Shown here piece by piece: positions 1-11,229 of a DNA stretch of 64,000 nucleotides (positions are counted from its first letter, which is position 1; every line of letters begins with the position of its first letter). A program made the translations under genes and the position numbers. Under the pieces are notes generated by a model. The model had not been told where the DNA came from. It did no database searches and saw nothing but the letters and a program-made list of their open reading frames with translations. This DNA comes from Haematobia irritans (lineage: Eukaryota; Arthropoda; Insecta; Diptera; Muscidae): positions 223,814,975-223,878,974 of the forward strand of contig NC_134399.1 in assembly GCF_050003625.1 (NCBI RefSeq), written 5' to 3'.

Positions 1-470
1 TTGGGTCAGAATAGAAACTTTTTTATTTTGGAAAAAGGTTTAGATATAGCTCCTGAATATTATATCTTTCGCCCGATACGCATTTAATATATGGTCCCAG
101 AAGGCAGAGTTTTTCAGATTTAGATATAGTTCCCATATATATCTTTCGACCGAATTACGCTCATATGACCACAGGGACCAAAGTTTTTCTCCGATGTACT
201 TGAAACTTTGCACAGTGAGCATAATTAACCCTCTTACTATACATGCCAATTTTGGTTGAAATCAGTTGAGATTTAGATAAAGCTCCCATATATATGTTTT
301 ACCGATTTGGGCAAATATGGCCAAAACGTTTCCTTGTAAAATCGCACTGCTAAATAGAAAACTTGTAGAAAATGACTCAAATTTCCCTATACTTCTAATA
401 CGTATCTATCGGTCGATAAATCATAAAATAACTTTTCGAAGTTACCAAAAAATTGCCAAACAAATTAAAA
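1..470 (+). repeat. Truncated DINE-1-like repeat (153 bp unit family)
   Basis: This stretch contains units with the phrase TTTAGATATAGCTCCCATAT and a tail at about 260-450 that matches 18420-18600, where the same repeat is more complete. It runs off the left edge of the window and is cut on the right by the next repeat, whose end lies in an A-run at 466-483. The short ORFs over it are repeat translation and not genes. Confidence 0.7.
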
Positions 471-483
471 AAAAAAAAAAAAA

Positions 484-2008
484 CAAGTATATACGGCCGA
501 AAGTTCGGCCAGGCCGAAGCTTATGTACCCTCCATCATGGATTGCGTAGAAACTTCTTCTGAACACTGCCATCCACAATCGAATTACTTAAGTTGCGGTA
601 ACGCTTGCCGATGGCAAGGTATCTTAAAACCTCCTAACACCATCTTATAAATTGTATGTAAGTCCATACGTGGTATATATTAAATCAAAAAGATCGATCC
701 AATACGTATATAATTCAGTTTGACAAAGTAGACATAAAATTTTGACAAAATTTTCTACAGAAATAAAATTTTAACAAAATTTTCTATAGAAATAAAATTT
801 TCTATAGAAATAAACATTTTGACAAAATTTTCTATAGAAAGAAAATTTTGACAAAAATTTCTACAGAAATAAAATTTTAACAAAATTTTCTATAGAAATA
901 AATTTTTGACAAAATTTTCTATAGAAATAAAATCTTGGTAGATTATTTTTGGCTCGAGTGGCAACCATGATTATGAACCGAATAAAATTTTAACAAAATT
1001 TTCTCTAGAAATAAAATTTTGACAAAATTTTCTATAGAAATAAAATTTTGACAAAATTTTTTATATAAATAAAATTTTGGTAGATTATTTTTGGCTCTAG
1101 GGCAACCATGATTATGAACCGATATGGACCAATTTTTGTGTGATTGGACCAATTTTGGTATGGTTGTTAGCGACCATATACTAACACCACGTTCCTAATT
1201 TTAACCGGATCAGATGAATTTTGCTCCTCCAAGATGCTCCGGAGGTCAAATCTGGAGAACGTTTTATATGGGGGCTATATATAATTATGGACCGATATGG
1301 ACCAATTGTGGCACGGTTGTTAAAGATCATATACTAACACCATGTTCCAAATTACAACCAGATTGGATGAAATTTGCTTCTCTTGGAGACTTCGCAAGCC
1401 AAATCTGCGGATCGGTTTATATGGGGGCTATATATAATTATGAACCGATGTGGACCAATTTTTGCATGGTTGTTAGAGACCATATACCAACATCATGTAC
1501 CAAATTTCAGGCGGATCGGATGAAATTTGTTTCTCTTTGAGGCACCGCAACCCAAATCTGGGGATCGGTTTATATGGGCGCTATATATAATTATGGACCG
1601 ATGTGGATCAATTTTTCCACGGTTGTTAGAGACCATATACCAATACCATGTACCAAATTTCAGCCGGATCGGATGAAATATGCTTCTGTTAGAGGCTCCA
1701 CAAGCCAAATCTGAGGGTCCCTTTATATGGGGGCTATACGTAAAAGTGGACCGATATGGCCCATTTTCAATACCATCCGACCTACATCGATAACAACTGC
1801 TTGTGCCAAGTTTCAAGTCGATAGCTTGTTTCGTTCGGAAGTTAGCGTGATTTCAACAGACGGACGGACGGACATGCTTAGATCGACTCAGAATTTTACC
1901 ACGACCCAGAATATATATACTTTATGGGGTCTTAGAGCAATATTTCGATGTGTTACAAACGGAATGACAAAGTTAATATACCCCCATCCTATGATGGAGG
2001 GTATAAAA
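484..2008 (-). repeat. DINE-1-like composite repeat, copy 1 (near full length)
   Basis: On the plus strand it starts with the GC hairpin end (CAAGTATATACGGCCG, then a TTCGGCC/GGCCGAA stem). Next come a block at 530-720, 28 bp A/T repeats at about 720-1090, 153 bp tandem units at about 1130-1760, a GACGGACGGACGGAC microsatellite at 1858-1873, and the ATACCCCCATCC...GGAGGGTATA end. The same order of parts recurs in at least six other places in the window. Placement with DINE-1/Helentron-type rolling-circle elements is an inference from the terminal hairpins and the GTCC microsatellite. Confidence 0.75.
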
Positions 2009-2010
2009 AC

Positions 2011-3039
2011 CAGTAAGTAAAGTAGAAAGTCGGGCGGGGCCGACTATATCATACCCTAAACCACCATTACAGAATTAGTAATCATAAGCATTTATGGGGT
2101 AGCATATAGATCTGGGAGATAAACCGCAGTTGCATATTTAAGAAAATTAAGGGGTACATGTCTATGGGTGCTTTGTGTCAATCTGACTATAGCTCATAGT
2201 CAATGTTGCTAGGGAATATGTTCGATTTACCCTACAAGGACAAAAAAAGTTCCCTACTTTTCCATACAATTTTCCCTACAATATTTTTCGTTAAATTTAA
2301 AAAATTTTACAAAACAAAAATGGTTCTAAGTACTTTATTATCTTAAAACATGAATATGCAACGTATATAACTTAGAATATAAATTTGTATTACCACCACG
2401 GTTGCCACAGTTGGTAGAATTCTACCAAAATTAGTAATCTTTTTTGTTATATCTCTATAAAAATAAAATTTTGGAAAAAGTTTCTATAAACAAATTTTTG
2501 TGAGAAATTTTTCTGTAGAAATAAAATTTTGACAATAAATTCTATAGAAATAAAATTTTGAGAAAAAATTCCACAGAAATAAAATTTTGAGTAAATTTTT
2601 TATAGAAATAATATTTTGAAAAAAAATTCTATAGAAATACAATTTTGACAAAATGTTCTATAGAAATAAAATGTTGACAAAATTTTCTACAGGAATAAAG
2701 TTTACCACACATTGTTAAAGATCAAGCCTTGCCGGCTTCTAATTTCCTCCTCTAGAGCCACCAAAATGTAAAAATTATTACAAATTGTGTTGAGTGAAAA
2801 TGTCCTACATTGTGGCCCCACGTCCCTACAAGACGCTAAATATCAGAAAAACCCTACATATAGGGAATTTCCCCTACTTCTAGCAACACTTTCTGTGTTG
2901 ATGTTGCGCCTACGGAGCTAGTATGCCACTAATATTGAGCCCATTATTAAAAAAGTGAAAATCGTTAAATTAGTGTGGGTAATAAATACAAATTTGTAAA
3001 AATCGAGCAATATCTTATGTAAGAGCTACAAGTATGTAT
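2011..3039 (-). repeat. DINE-1-like repeat, second family, hairpin-end half
   Basis: It begins with the hairpin end AGTCGGGCGGGGCCGACT preceded by AAGTAAGTAAAGTAGAA, and it closely matches 57163-58160. It includes degenerate 28 bp A/T repeats at 2440-2700. The match to the other copy stops at AGTATGTAT, where the hairpin element that received the LTR retrotransposon begins. Confidence 0.7.
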
Positions 3040-3049
3040 GGTGACCATG

Positions 3050-3053
3050 TAAC
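3050..3053. repeat. Target site duplication TAAC (left)
   Basis: TAAC directly precedes the TG of the left LTR and recurs at 14938-14941 directly after the CA of the right LTR. Four bases is typical for Ty3/gypsy integration. Confidence 0.85.
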
Positions 3054-6000
3054 TGTAATGTACAAGCTTCAGAAAGAAAAGGGATATTCATTATTTGGAA
3101 TTGTGTCCGAAGACCTCACGACTCATTCGATTATCAGATTAAATTTTCACAAAATAATCCCTTATAATGCTAATGAATGGAGACGGTGGGAGCCATTGAA
3201 AAGCTAGCAAACAGTCGGGAATGGGGGGGTTCTTGCCTCTCATCCGTTAGCACAATTTCCATTACAATATTTTTATTATAGACTCCCGAAAATTTAGAAT
3301 ACTATAGGAAACAAGATATAAATGGGCCAATGCAACCAATATGAAAAACAAAACAAGCCCCTGGTTGGTTACACACTAGAAAATTGAAGAGAACAAAAAC
3401 TTGAATATAAAAAGGCCATCAATGGAACTCCAAGATGGTACGGAGTCCTCGTCTCATTACCCACACCTGCCATACCCTAAGGACAAAAAATTGAATTTCT
3501 AGGGACCCTTGACGATACATACTTAACTCATTTGTTTTCCCACGCAAGAAATTATATTAAACTTAAAGTTCCATTTCAAATTTAAACCTTATTTATATTT
3601 CAATTCATTTTAGTAGGATTATTAAGACGTTATCCTAAATCGTTATATCGGAAATATTATAATGAATATCGAAAAAACGTAAAATTATTTATAAGTAGGA
3701 AATATGGAGACATTATAATAAATTTATGAAATCTTATAAATTATGACAAAAAAAGAAATAATAGAAAAGAAATTACCAATAATATGTAATATACGCTTAT
3801 AAAAACATTTTACACAATAAGGAAAAAACTAAACATACAATTTACATTGGAGTTTAAATCCCGATTGAATTGTTTGTTGGGTGCTACCAGAATCATTATA
3901 AAGCAAATTATGAATAAATGAATGAGGCAAATTTATGAATGATAAAATAAGAAAGTCGTTAGCAAAATAAAGACAATCCAAAGCATAAATGCGTAAATTT
4001 GTGAAACCGAGAGACAAAGCAGAATTTCCAATAGAAAGAACAAACGTAAAAATCTACATTGGTTTGGTCACAGCAAAGAGCATAGTACACCAACAATTTA
4101 GGCGTGATAAAACCATGAATGAAGAATAATGAATAAAATCAAACGAACAGCTCAAGTAAAACATCATCGTTGGATCACTACAACAAACATTCAATTACCT
4201 CTCTCCTGAGGACTCATTGTTTATATGGAGATAATGATGTTTTATTTAACTGTGCGTAAGATTTCTTTTCTCGTTTGGTTCTCTTTTTTTATGAATGAAA
4301 AATAAAATAGAAATATCATTAACAAAACACTCACCCAGACATTAGTGATTCCGTTGAAGATGATGAGGCCTCAGCAACACAACGTTCGATGTTTGTCCGG
4401 GGAAGCTTGATCAGTGGGGATAAGTAATGATTAATTTAAACTGCATGCCCTACATAGGTTTCACTTTTGTTACAAGGAGAAAAGAAATGTATAGAAACTA
4501 AATTGATGGTGGAAAAAAAATGACGGTGGATATTTAGTTGCAAAATTTTACGAGAGAATAATTTCGATCACCTTATTGATTCTGCACTGAACTCGAAATA
4601 TTTCTTTATTATAAAAAATTCCCGATTCTTATGATTTTTCCACTATTTTGTTTCTTACATTTCTTTTTCTTCTCCCAGCAGCACCGAACACTTTTAGCAA
4701 AATTTTTTTTTATATTATGGTAGAAAATGTTTACATTACTCGAGGTCTTTCTTTAATTGTATTAAAAACTTGGTTTTTGATTTACTTTCTGCGACAATCT
4801 GCTGTTTGCCTTTTTCCAGATTGTTGGCTTTTTTGTTGGATAAATTATAGTACTCCCGTATAAAAGTTTAGTCTTAAAACTCCGTTCGTGGCAGATTTCA
4901 CGTCGTTATCTCTCGACACTAGAATTGAACTAAACTGCCGGTGATGAGAGAGCATCAAACCTTCACATTCAGCTTTTTATGGTTATTCGTGGCGTAGTAA
5001 AGAAGTGCGAAAAAAATGTCTTTGCCTCTTAGCCCCTTACGCTTGATACTCTCCCCTCTGATCTTTATGTTTAACACCACGACTTAAACCAGAGAGGGAG
5101 ACGAATTTCAGCCTATTTTCTTTCCAATTCTAAGAGAAGTATAATTTTTTCGGTGTATTTCCTAACAATTTTCCGAGGAAAATTGACTCATATAGTTCGT
5201 GGGAAAATTGGTTCCTATCCCAAATGAACCAATAAGGAGACGTTCAATCGCTTGGGCAAAAATTCACCAAAATGTTTTTCTTGTTGGTATTCTGATATCA
5301 AATAAACTATCTTTTCCTTCGGGCGGCTCGTGGAAAAGACAACCAAAATTCTAAATATATTCCTCGTTTGGTATGGAGAAAAAATTAACTTTCCTTTTTT
5401 CCGTGCAATTACCGCGTGGGTAGTTTCTATATCGCAAATTAAGAGAAAATGTGTAAGAATAACTCAAAAATGAAAATTATTTAACATCGTGGAAAACTAC
5501 CTTAGGAAAGTCAGCTTTTAATGTCCTTTCGTAGCGATTAAACAGGATATATAATAGCAGAGTATTATACTTTTTTAGGTTTACGATTTTTCAACTGGTC
5601 TTCTCGAAGGCTCGGTGGAAAAGGATGTTAACATTTTTTTTCTTATGGACGTAAAGTCGTGTTTGTCGATAAAACGTTACGAGAATCGATTCTACAACCA
5701 TGTACCTACGATCTATACTTAGCTAAATGTCAATCGAGTATCAGCGATAATCGACATGTCATAGCATTGCCATTTCAAGCGGTGTTGAGTACGTGACAGT
5801 AAGATATAATAATAAAATCCGTCTTAATTCAAAAACTTTACAGGACTATTTCTACTGTCCTTTATAAACAAGTTGTCGTCTTGCATTTTCCATTTGTACA
5901 TCGAGAAGTCGTAATTAATAAATAGTCTAGCAACATGTTGCTAGAATTGGAATATGTTTCGAAACAAAGAAAAAAAAAACATTCATTGGCTACTATACCC

Positions 6001-6119
6001 CATATATAGATAGATGTTAAAAAACTTCAGACCGACAGGAATAAGAAAAAAAAATTATATAGGTAATTAAACCATCAAAAAATGTAATTGAATCATAATG
6101 GAATAAATATGCCGTTACA
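3054..6119 (-). repeat. 3' LTR of the gypsy-type element (3066 bp)
   Basis: Direct repeat of 11874-14937. Because the two copies sit exactly 8820 bases apart they can be compared line by line. I see only one-base length differences in two A-runs (near 5970 and 6050) and no substitution. The LTR is very long for an insect gypsy element. The 62-residue and 71-residue ORFs inside it occur in both LTRs, lack recognisable motifs, and are probably chance. Confidence 0.95.
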
Positions 6120-6211
6120 AAACTGGATAATATGTCTCCATGAGAAACATATAAGCCAGAAAAACATATTCATCTAAAACCAAAGCAGACTTGAAAAAGT
6201 TTGTTTCCATC
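6120..6211 (-). other. Short region between pol stop and 3' LTR; no clear polypurine tract
   Basis: On the coding strand the bases just before the 3' LTR read ATATTATCCAGTT. I see no purine run of eight or more next to the LTR, although plus-strand priming would normally need one. No ORF of useful length is present, so there is no env gene. Confidence 0.6.
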
Positions 6212-9200
6212 TCATAAGCGAATATCCTTAGAATGGAAAGTCCCAACCAATTTCCCTTCTAAGTCCTCAAGGATATAATAATGATTGCCACATCTCTCCC
6301 TTATCCGAGCCTTTACAAACAATGGGGCAAATTTCGCATTGAAGTGTTTCTGCTGACTACTCTGAACAAAATTTCTACGCAGCACCTCTTGTCCAACAGA
6401 AAAATTAGGAGTTCTAGCCCGTAAGTTGTATCGTTTCTGGTTTCGTTCATAGCCATCTTTCATATGCCGCTGTATGTCCCTGCGAATCAATTGAAGGCTA
6501 TCATCTCTACATAACTCATAAGAAGGCTCACTGAGCAATTTAACTTCTTTCAAAATCGCATATTCTGACCCATGAGTGATCATGTCCATCCCAAATAATA
6601 CATGATAGGGTGAAGTCTTAATTGCCTCGTGACGCGAATTCCTTAGTGCACAACTAATGGCACTAAGATTTTCGTCCCACCGTGAATGATCACCTTTTAC
6701 ATAAGCTCGGATTCCAGCCAACAAAGAGCGATTCACACGTTCCGATGCGTTACTCTGGGGTGAATATAAGGCCGTATATACATGCTTGATGCCCACAGAT
6801 GTAAAGAAAGCGTTTATGTCGTTTGCCTTAAATTGTGAACCGTTGTCGCTCACGATGACTTCGGGAACCCCATAGCAATGGAAGATTTGTTTCTCCAAAA
6901 AATCTTGTATTGCCTTCGACGTAAATTTACGAAGGGGTTGTACCCAGTGAAATTTGGACAAATGATCCAATACAATAAGGATGCCAATATTTCCGGATTT
7001 GCTCCGAGGATATGGTCCCAGCAGATCCACATATAGTCTCTGGAAAGGTCTTTCAGAATGGGGACGATTTCCCATTTCTGGCTTCATAATATAGTTTGGA
7101 GCCTTTGTGGATCTGCAGGTATCACATTCTCGTACAAACTTCCGTACATCGTGGACAAGTCCTGGCCAGAAAAATAAACGTTTGACTAAGTCAACGGTTT
7201 TGGACATTCCTCCATGAGAGGAAACTGGTGAGTCATGGTATCGTGCAATTATGTCCTCACGTAGGCCATTTGGTACCCATAATCTCCAACATTTTTCCTC
7301 ATTCTCGGGAATGCCATCGTAATGATTCACACGTATATATACATATTGGTCAATAACCCTAACGTCAGGATATTTTCCGGGATTTTCCTTGATCTTCGTT
7401 CGAAGGGAGACGTATTCATCACTCTCAAAATAAGGGGACTGTAAGTCAATTTCAGGTACATTTACCTCCAAAGCAGTAATCTCGTCAGAATAAATTCTTG
7501 AAAGGGCGTCGGGGACGACATTCTCTTTTCCCTTCCTATGGCTTATAGTGAAGGTAAATGCCTGTAATTTCAGCACCCATCGTGCTAATCTTCCAGAGAG
7601 GTTTGGCTGTCGCATTAGCCAAACAAGGCTCGAATGGTCAGTAATGACCTCGAATTCTTGTAGCTCGAGATAACAGCGAAATCTCTGAATAGCCTCCACA
7701 GCTGCCAAACATTCTCTTTCAGTAATGCTGTAATTTCTCTGGGCAGAGTTCAGCTTTTTACTCATAAAAGCCACTGGTCTTTCTTGCCCCTCATTATCTA
7801 ACTGGACGAGCACAGCTCCTATGCCATAGTCGCTGGCGTCGCAGTGTAGATAAAACTTTTTAGAGAAATCAGCATTTATTAAAACAGGCGCTGTACACAA
7901 TAATTTCTTAATTTTGTCAAAGGCTTCTTGGGCATTAGGGGTCCAGACAAACTTTTTCTTAGAGGACATAGTTTCGGTTATAGGAAATGCTATAGAGGAG
8001 AAATTCTCTATAAACCTCCTATACCAACCTGCTAAACCCAAGAATCCCCTGACTTGTCGTACATTCCTAGGTACAGGCCATTCAAGGATAGAATTAATTT
8101 TGTCCGGGTCTGTTGATATACCGCCGTCCCCAATCACATAACCAAGGTACTTCACCCGAGTTACGCAAAAGTGGCTCTTGGTTATATTGAGGGTAAGATT
8201 CGCCTTTCTGAATTGTTCGGCGATACGAACTAGTATACTTAAATGCTCTGAAAATGTTTCAGATACCACAATCAGGTCATCTAAGTAACCGAAAACACAG
8301 TTCTTCAAATCGAAGGGAATTAACTCATCCATAAGCCGACACATAGTCTGTGGTGCATTGCACAGTCCGAACGGCATGACCACGAATTGGTAGAGTGGTC
8401 TACCCGGGACTGTGAATGCAGTGACGGCTTTGGAGTTTTCGGCGAGACCAATCTGCCAGTAGGCATCTTTAAGGTCTAGTTTCGATATTAAATTGGCCTT
8501 TGGATGGCGAGAAAATATTCCCTCTATTGACGCCAAAGGATAAGCATCCTTTTCGTTAGCCGAATTTATTTTCCTTGCGTCGAGGCATAAACGAATTTTG
8601 TTCGGTTTAACAACAAGCCTCATGGGCGAGCTCCATGGGGAAGTTGATTTCTCGATGACACCAAGTGCCAGCATCCGATCGATTTCCCCATACATAAGTT
8701 TTTCCACAGCGGGAGAAACTGGGTAAAAACGTTGCTTTATTGGCTTGGCATCCCCCACATGAATCTCATGTTGAATTAATGAGGTTCTGCCAAGACCTTC
8801 TTTGGCAAAATTTGGGAACAGAGATATAACCGCATCAAGCTGTTGTCTCTGTCCTGAATCTAAGGGAAAATTCTCTTCCGAAAATCCGGGTAAATTAACA
8901 TTGGTATCTGCAGATTCAATGATGGATGGTTCAAGACTCATTATGGATTTATCAATAATATTATTTGATCGAACTATATCCGGTATCAAATTAAAACTTT
9001 TCCAAAAGTCGATTCCCAATATCAACTTTTGAGATATCGATGGAATAATGAAAAGATTCAAATTTCGAATTTGATTTTGAAATGAGATATCCACATTGAG
9101 CCAACCAACCACACGTTGTGGTACCCCATCAGCAGTATTCACTGAAGTCTTGCATTTATTGAAATTTTCGAATTTCGAAAAATCCTGTAAGGCCAAGTCT

Positions 9201-9583
9201 GAACCTATGCAACTAATACTTGCTCCGGTGTCCAACAAACCGTATTCCGTAATATGGAGAAAAGATACTTTTGCATAGTATCTTTGGTCCTGCGAAAAAC
9301 TCACAATCGCAGACACAAGTAGTTTCGAACATCTTCGTTTAGTTTTGAAAAATTTTCTAAGCCGAAGAGTAGACCTTTTCGGTTTCTTATTATAAATCCC
9401 GTCAATGCGGTCATTACCAAAAATTTCATTACGTTTAGTAATATATTGCTCCCATCTCTTGTGATATGGAAGTTGAGGATAAATAATTCTATCGTCATTC
9501 ACGTCAGGCTTTTCTACCAGACGGAAATCCCTTTGTAAAATTTCAGGTCTATAATCATTTTCTATATTCGAATCATTTGTCAT
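6212..9583 (-). CDS. pol: Pol polyprotein (protease, reverse transcriptase, RNase H, integrase)
   Basis: The frame is uninterrupted for 1123 residues from the first ATG. It stays open upstream past the gag stop, so Pol is probably made as a Gag-Pol fusion. Visible parts: aspartic protease LLDTGAS (D118); reverse transcriptase with SKLDLKDAYWQ (about 367-377), VVMPFGLCNAPQ (401-412) and YLDD (433-436); RNase H with HCDAS (D582), TEREC (E624), TDHSS (D649) and PDALS (D692); integrase zinc finger H783/H790/C820/C823; catalytic core D853, D913 (SDNGSQF) and E948 (ASERVNR). A basic C-terminal tail follows, with a pattern like the GPY/F module. All expected catalytic residues are present. The spacing between the last two integrase acids is 34 residues, one fewer than usual. 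It converts element RNA to cDNA and inserts it into the genome. Confidence 0.95.
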   Translation of the reverse strand: MTNDSNIENDYRPEILQRDFRLVEKPDVNDDRIIYPQLPYHKRWEQYITKRNEIFGNDRIDGIYNKKPKRSTLRLRKFFKTKRRCSKLLVSAIVSFSQDQRYYAKVSFLHITEYGLLDTGASISCIGSDLALQDFSKFENFNKCKTSVNTADGVPQRVVGWLNVDISFQNQIRNLNLFIIPSISQKLILGIDFWKSFNLIPDIVRSNNIIDKSIMSLEPSIIESADTNVNLPGFSEENFPLDSGQRQQLDAVISLFPNFAKEGLGRTSLIQHEIHVGDAKPIKQRFYPVSPAVEKLMYGEIDRMLALGVIEKSTSPWSSPMRLVVKPNKIRLCLDARKINSANEKDAYPLASIEGIFSRHPKANLISKLDLKDAYWQIGLAENSKAVTAFTVPGRPLYQFVVMPFGLCNAPQTMCRLMDELIPFDLKNCVFGYLDDLIVVSETFSEHLSILVRIAEQFRKANLTLNITKSHFCVTRVKYLGYVIGDGGISTDPDKINSILEWPVPRNVRQVRGFLGLAGWYRRFIENFSSIAFPITETMSSKKKFVWTPNAQEAFDKIKKLLCTAPVLINADFSKKFYLHCDASDYGIGAVLVQLDNEGQERPVAFMSKKLNSAQRNYSITERECLAAVEAIQRFRCYLELQEFEVITDHSSLVWLMRQPNLSGRLARWVLKLQAFTFTISHRKGKENVVPDALSRIYSDEITALEVNVPEIDLQSPYFESDEYVSLRTKIKENPGKYPDVRVIDQYVYIRVNHYDGIPENEEKCWRLWVPNGLREDIIARYHDSPVSSHGGMSKTVDLVKRLFFWPGLVHDVRKFVRECDTCRSTKAPNYIMKPEMGNRPHSERPFQRLYVDLLGPYPRSKSGNIGILIVLDHLSKFHWVQPLRKFTSKAIQDFLEKQIFHCYGVPEVIVSDNGSQFKANDINAFFTSVGIKHVYTALYSPQSNASERVNRSLLAGIRAYVKGDHSRWDENLSAISCALRNSRHEAIKTSPYHVLFGMDMITHGSEYAILKEVKLLSEPSYELCRDDSLQLIRRDIQRHMKDGYERNQKRYNLRARTPNFSVGQEVLRRNFVQSSQQKHFNAKFAPLFVKARIRERCGNHYYILEDLEGKLVGTFHSKDIRL

Positions 9584-9630
9584 AGCCGGGTCATTATGGG
9601 TGGAGGAATTATTAATACGATCTTGGGTAT

Positions 9631-11229
9631 TTATGTCGGATCCCTGTTTTGAATTTGCCCCTGAAAATTTTTTTGCTTTCGAGTACTACACTTTCTACAT
9701 TGAGGCTTATAGGTTTCCTTCGCCCCACATCCGTAACAAAATATAGTACGGTCCTCAAGGCAATCCTGCCAATGGTGTCCGGGCTGATCACAGTTCCAGC
9801 AGCACATTAAGGGATCGGTTGACTGAATGGCATCAACTTCCTTATCTTGAGAAACACTATTTTCAAAGGGATCAATATCAACGTCAATTTCGGATATATG
9901 ACGTCTAGGTGGCATCATATTAGTATTCCTGGCCGAAAAATTCCTTCTCACATACTCATCATTGAGCAGACTTTCTCTCATTTGAACGAGTTTTCGGAGA
10001 TGTGGGATGGACTTTATCGGTATATATAATAGTTCGTGACGAATATCAGGTCGCAGATTGCGAGTCACAATTTCAATGAGCTCCATATCAGACAATGGCG
10101 TGGGCAAACGATCCATAATTGTGGATATACCCTCAAAAAAGGAGTCAAAGGACTCTCCCGGTTTCTGTTTCCGGTTTCTCATTTCCTCGCGTATATCGAA
10201 AGTGGATTTAAAGTCCTTGTATTGAAACCTAAGAGCTTCACAAAAATCTTCCCAGGTTATGACTCCAACCTGTTTATGGTATCGCCAAAACCAGGCTTGA
10301 GCTTTACCCGTAAGAAGTACTGGAAGATGCTTACAAATTATAGCGAAATCGCCATTGAAATTATCGTTTGTAAGGATACGCAATCGGTACAAAAAATCTT
10401 CTACATTCATGGCGGCTGAACCATCAAAGGTCAAACCCCAATTCCTAATAATGGAAGTTATCTTATCGGTATGCAAATTCACAGAAGACGAAAAACTATT
10501 ATTCGAACCTTGAGAAGTACGGGGTACTCTATTCGAGCCATCAATGTGAGAATTCGGCTGGTTTTCATTGAAATTATCAAAATTGGATTCAGGCATGGGA
10601 TTTCTCCCCGACAAATTCAAATGATTAAAAATCCTGGTAATATTAGTCTCAATTAATCTATTTATTTCGGCATAATCAATAATAGGTGTCATAGAAGACG
10701 GCCCCTCTGAGTGAAGAGTGGTTGGTCTCCTCGGAGTATTTTGGTTTCTATTAGATGCGTTTTGATCTACGCTATCCTGAACCGAAAGATCTAATTGATT
10801 ACCAAGTTGTAAGTTACGACTATAACTTCTGGTCTGATAATGTTTGGACATCGCTCCTCTGCCACGTCCTTTACTTCTCGATTGTTTTAAGGGATAAGAT
10901 ATCGACCTTAAATCGGATAAAGTGCACCCGGTTTTGCAAGTGGGACATACCCCTTCACTCGATAAGTGATTTTCAATGCATCCCCTGTGAAACGAGTGGT
11001 TACAATTCGAAATAATCAAACAAGGGTTTTTCTCGCTCATAACTTCATTACACAATGAACAGAAAGAAGGAACCCCATTAGAGGTATGTGAAACGTTTGG
11101 AGACATACCTTGATTTAAATTCTGAACCTGATCCTGTGCTTGATCACCAAATGGAATCGGGTTCAGGTCATTAGACGAATCCTGAGCTTCATTAGCATCA
11201 GGTCTCAAAGGTGAATGTTGAAGTGGCAT
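9631..11229 (-). CDS. gag: Gag with N-terminal RING-H2 finger, capsid-like domain and zinc knuckles
   Basis: 532 residues, intact. The start was chosen at the first ATG after the 5' leader. Residues 57-98 form a textbook C3H2C3 RING-H2 pattern: C57-x2-C60-x15-C76-x-H78-x2-H81-x2-C84-x10-C95-x2-C98. A basic and polar linker follows. At about 250-430 comes a retrotransposon capsid-like domain (GKAQAWFWRY, WEDFCEALRFQY, KPGESFDSFF, IVTRNLRPDIRHEL). Then come a CCHC knuckle C477-x2-C480-x4-H485-x4-C490 and a second cysteine cluster C498/C501/C511/C514 lacking the histidine. Gag packages the RNA and builds the particle. The RING is not a normal part of Gag. An E3 ubiquitin-ligase role is an inference from the fold only. 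It ends 48 bases before the first pol ATG, in a frame one step away. Confidence 0.93.
   Translation of the reverse strand: MPLQHSPLRPDANEAQDSSNDLNPIPFGDQAQDQVQNLNQGMSPNVSHTSNGVPSFCSLCNEVMSEKNPCLIISNCNHSFHRGCIENHLSSEGVCPTCKTGCTLSDLRSISYPLKQSRSKGRGRGAMSKHYQTRSYSRNLQLGNQLDLSVQDSVDQNASNRNQNTPRRPTTLHSEGPSSMTPIIDYAEINRLIETNITRIFNHLNLSGRNPMPESNFDNFNENQPNSHIDGSNRVPRTSQGSNNSFSSSVNLHTDKITSIIRNWGLTFDGSAAMNVEDFLYRLRILTNDNFNGDFAIICKHLPVLLTGKAQAWFWRYHKQVGVITWEDFCEALRFQYKDFKSTFDIREEMRNRKQKPGESFDSFFEGISTIMDRLPTPLSDMELIEIVTRNLRPDIRHELLYIPIKSIPHLRKLVQMRESLLNDEYVRRNFSARNTNMMPPRRHISEIDVDIDPFENSVSQDKEVDAIQSTDPLMCCWNCDQPGHHWQDCLEDRTIFCYGCGAKETYKPQCRKCSTRKQKNFQGQIQNRDPT
9664..9673 (-). promoter_or_regulatory. Probable -1 ribosomal frameshift site, gag to pol
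   Basis: On the coding strand the gag codons read CAA AAA AAT TTT CAG. This contains two overlapping X-XXY-YYZ slippery heptamers, A-AAA-AAT and A-AAT-TTT. Slipping back one base enters the pol frame, which is open from here through the gag stop into pol. A stimulatory structure downstream was not assessed. Confidence 0.7.

Noticed and set aside
4648..4863. 71-residue ORF in both LTRs as an accessory gene
   Set aside because: It is duplicated only because the LTR is duplicated; no start context, motif or homology that I can recognise. A leader-like hydrophobic start is common in AT-rich DNA.
3054..6211. Envelope gene in the gypsy-type element
   Set aside because: Pol ends 92 bases before the LTR and no ORF follows with a signal peptide or membrane segment.
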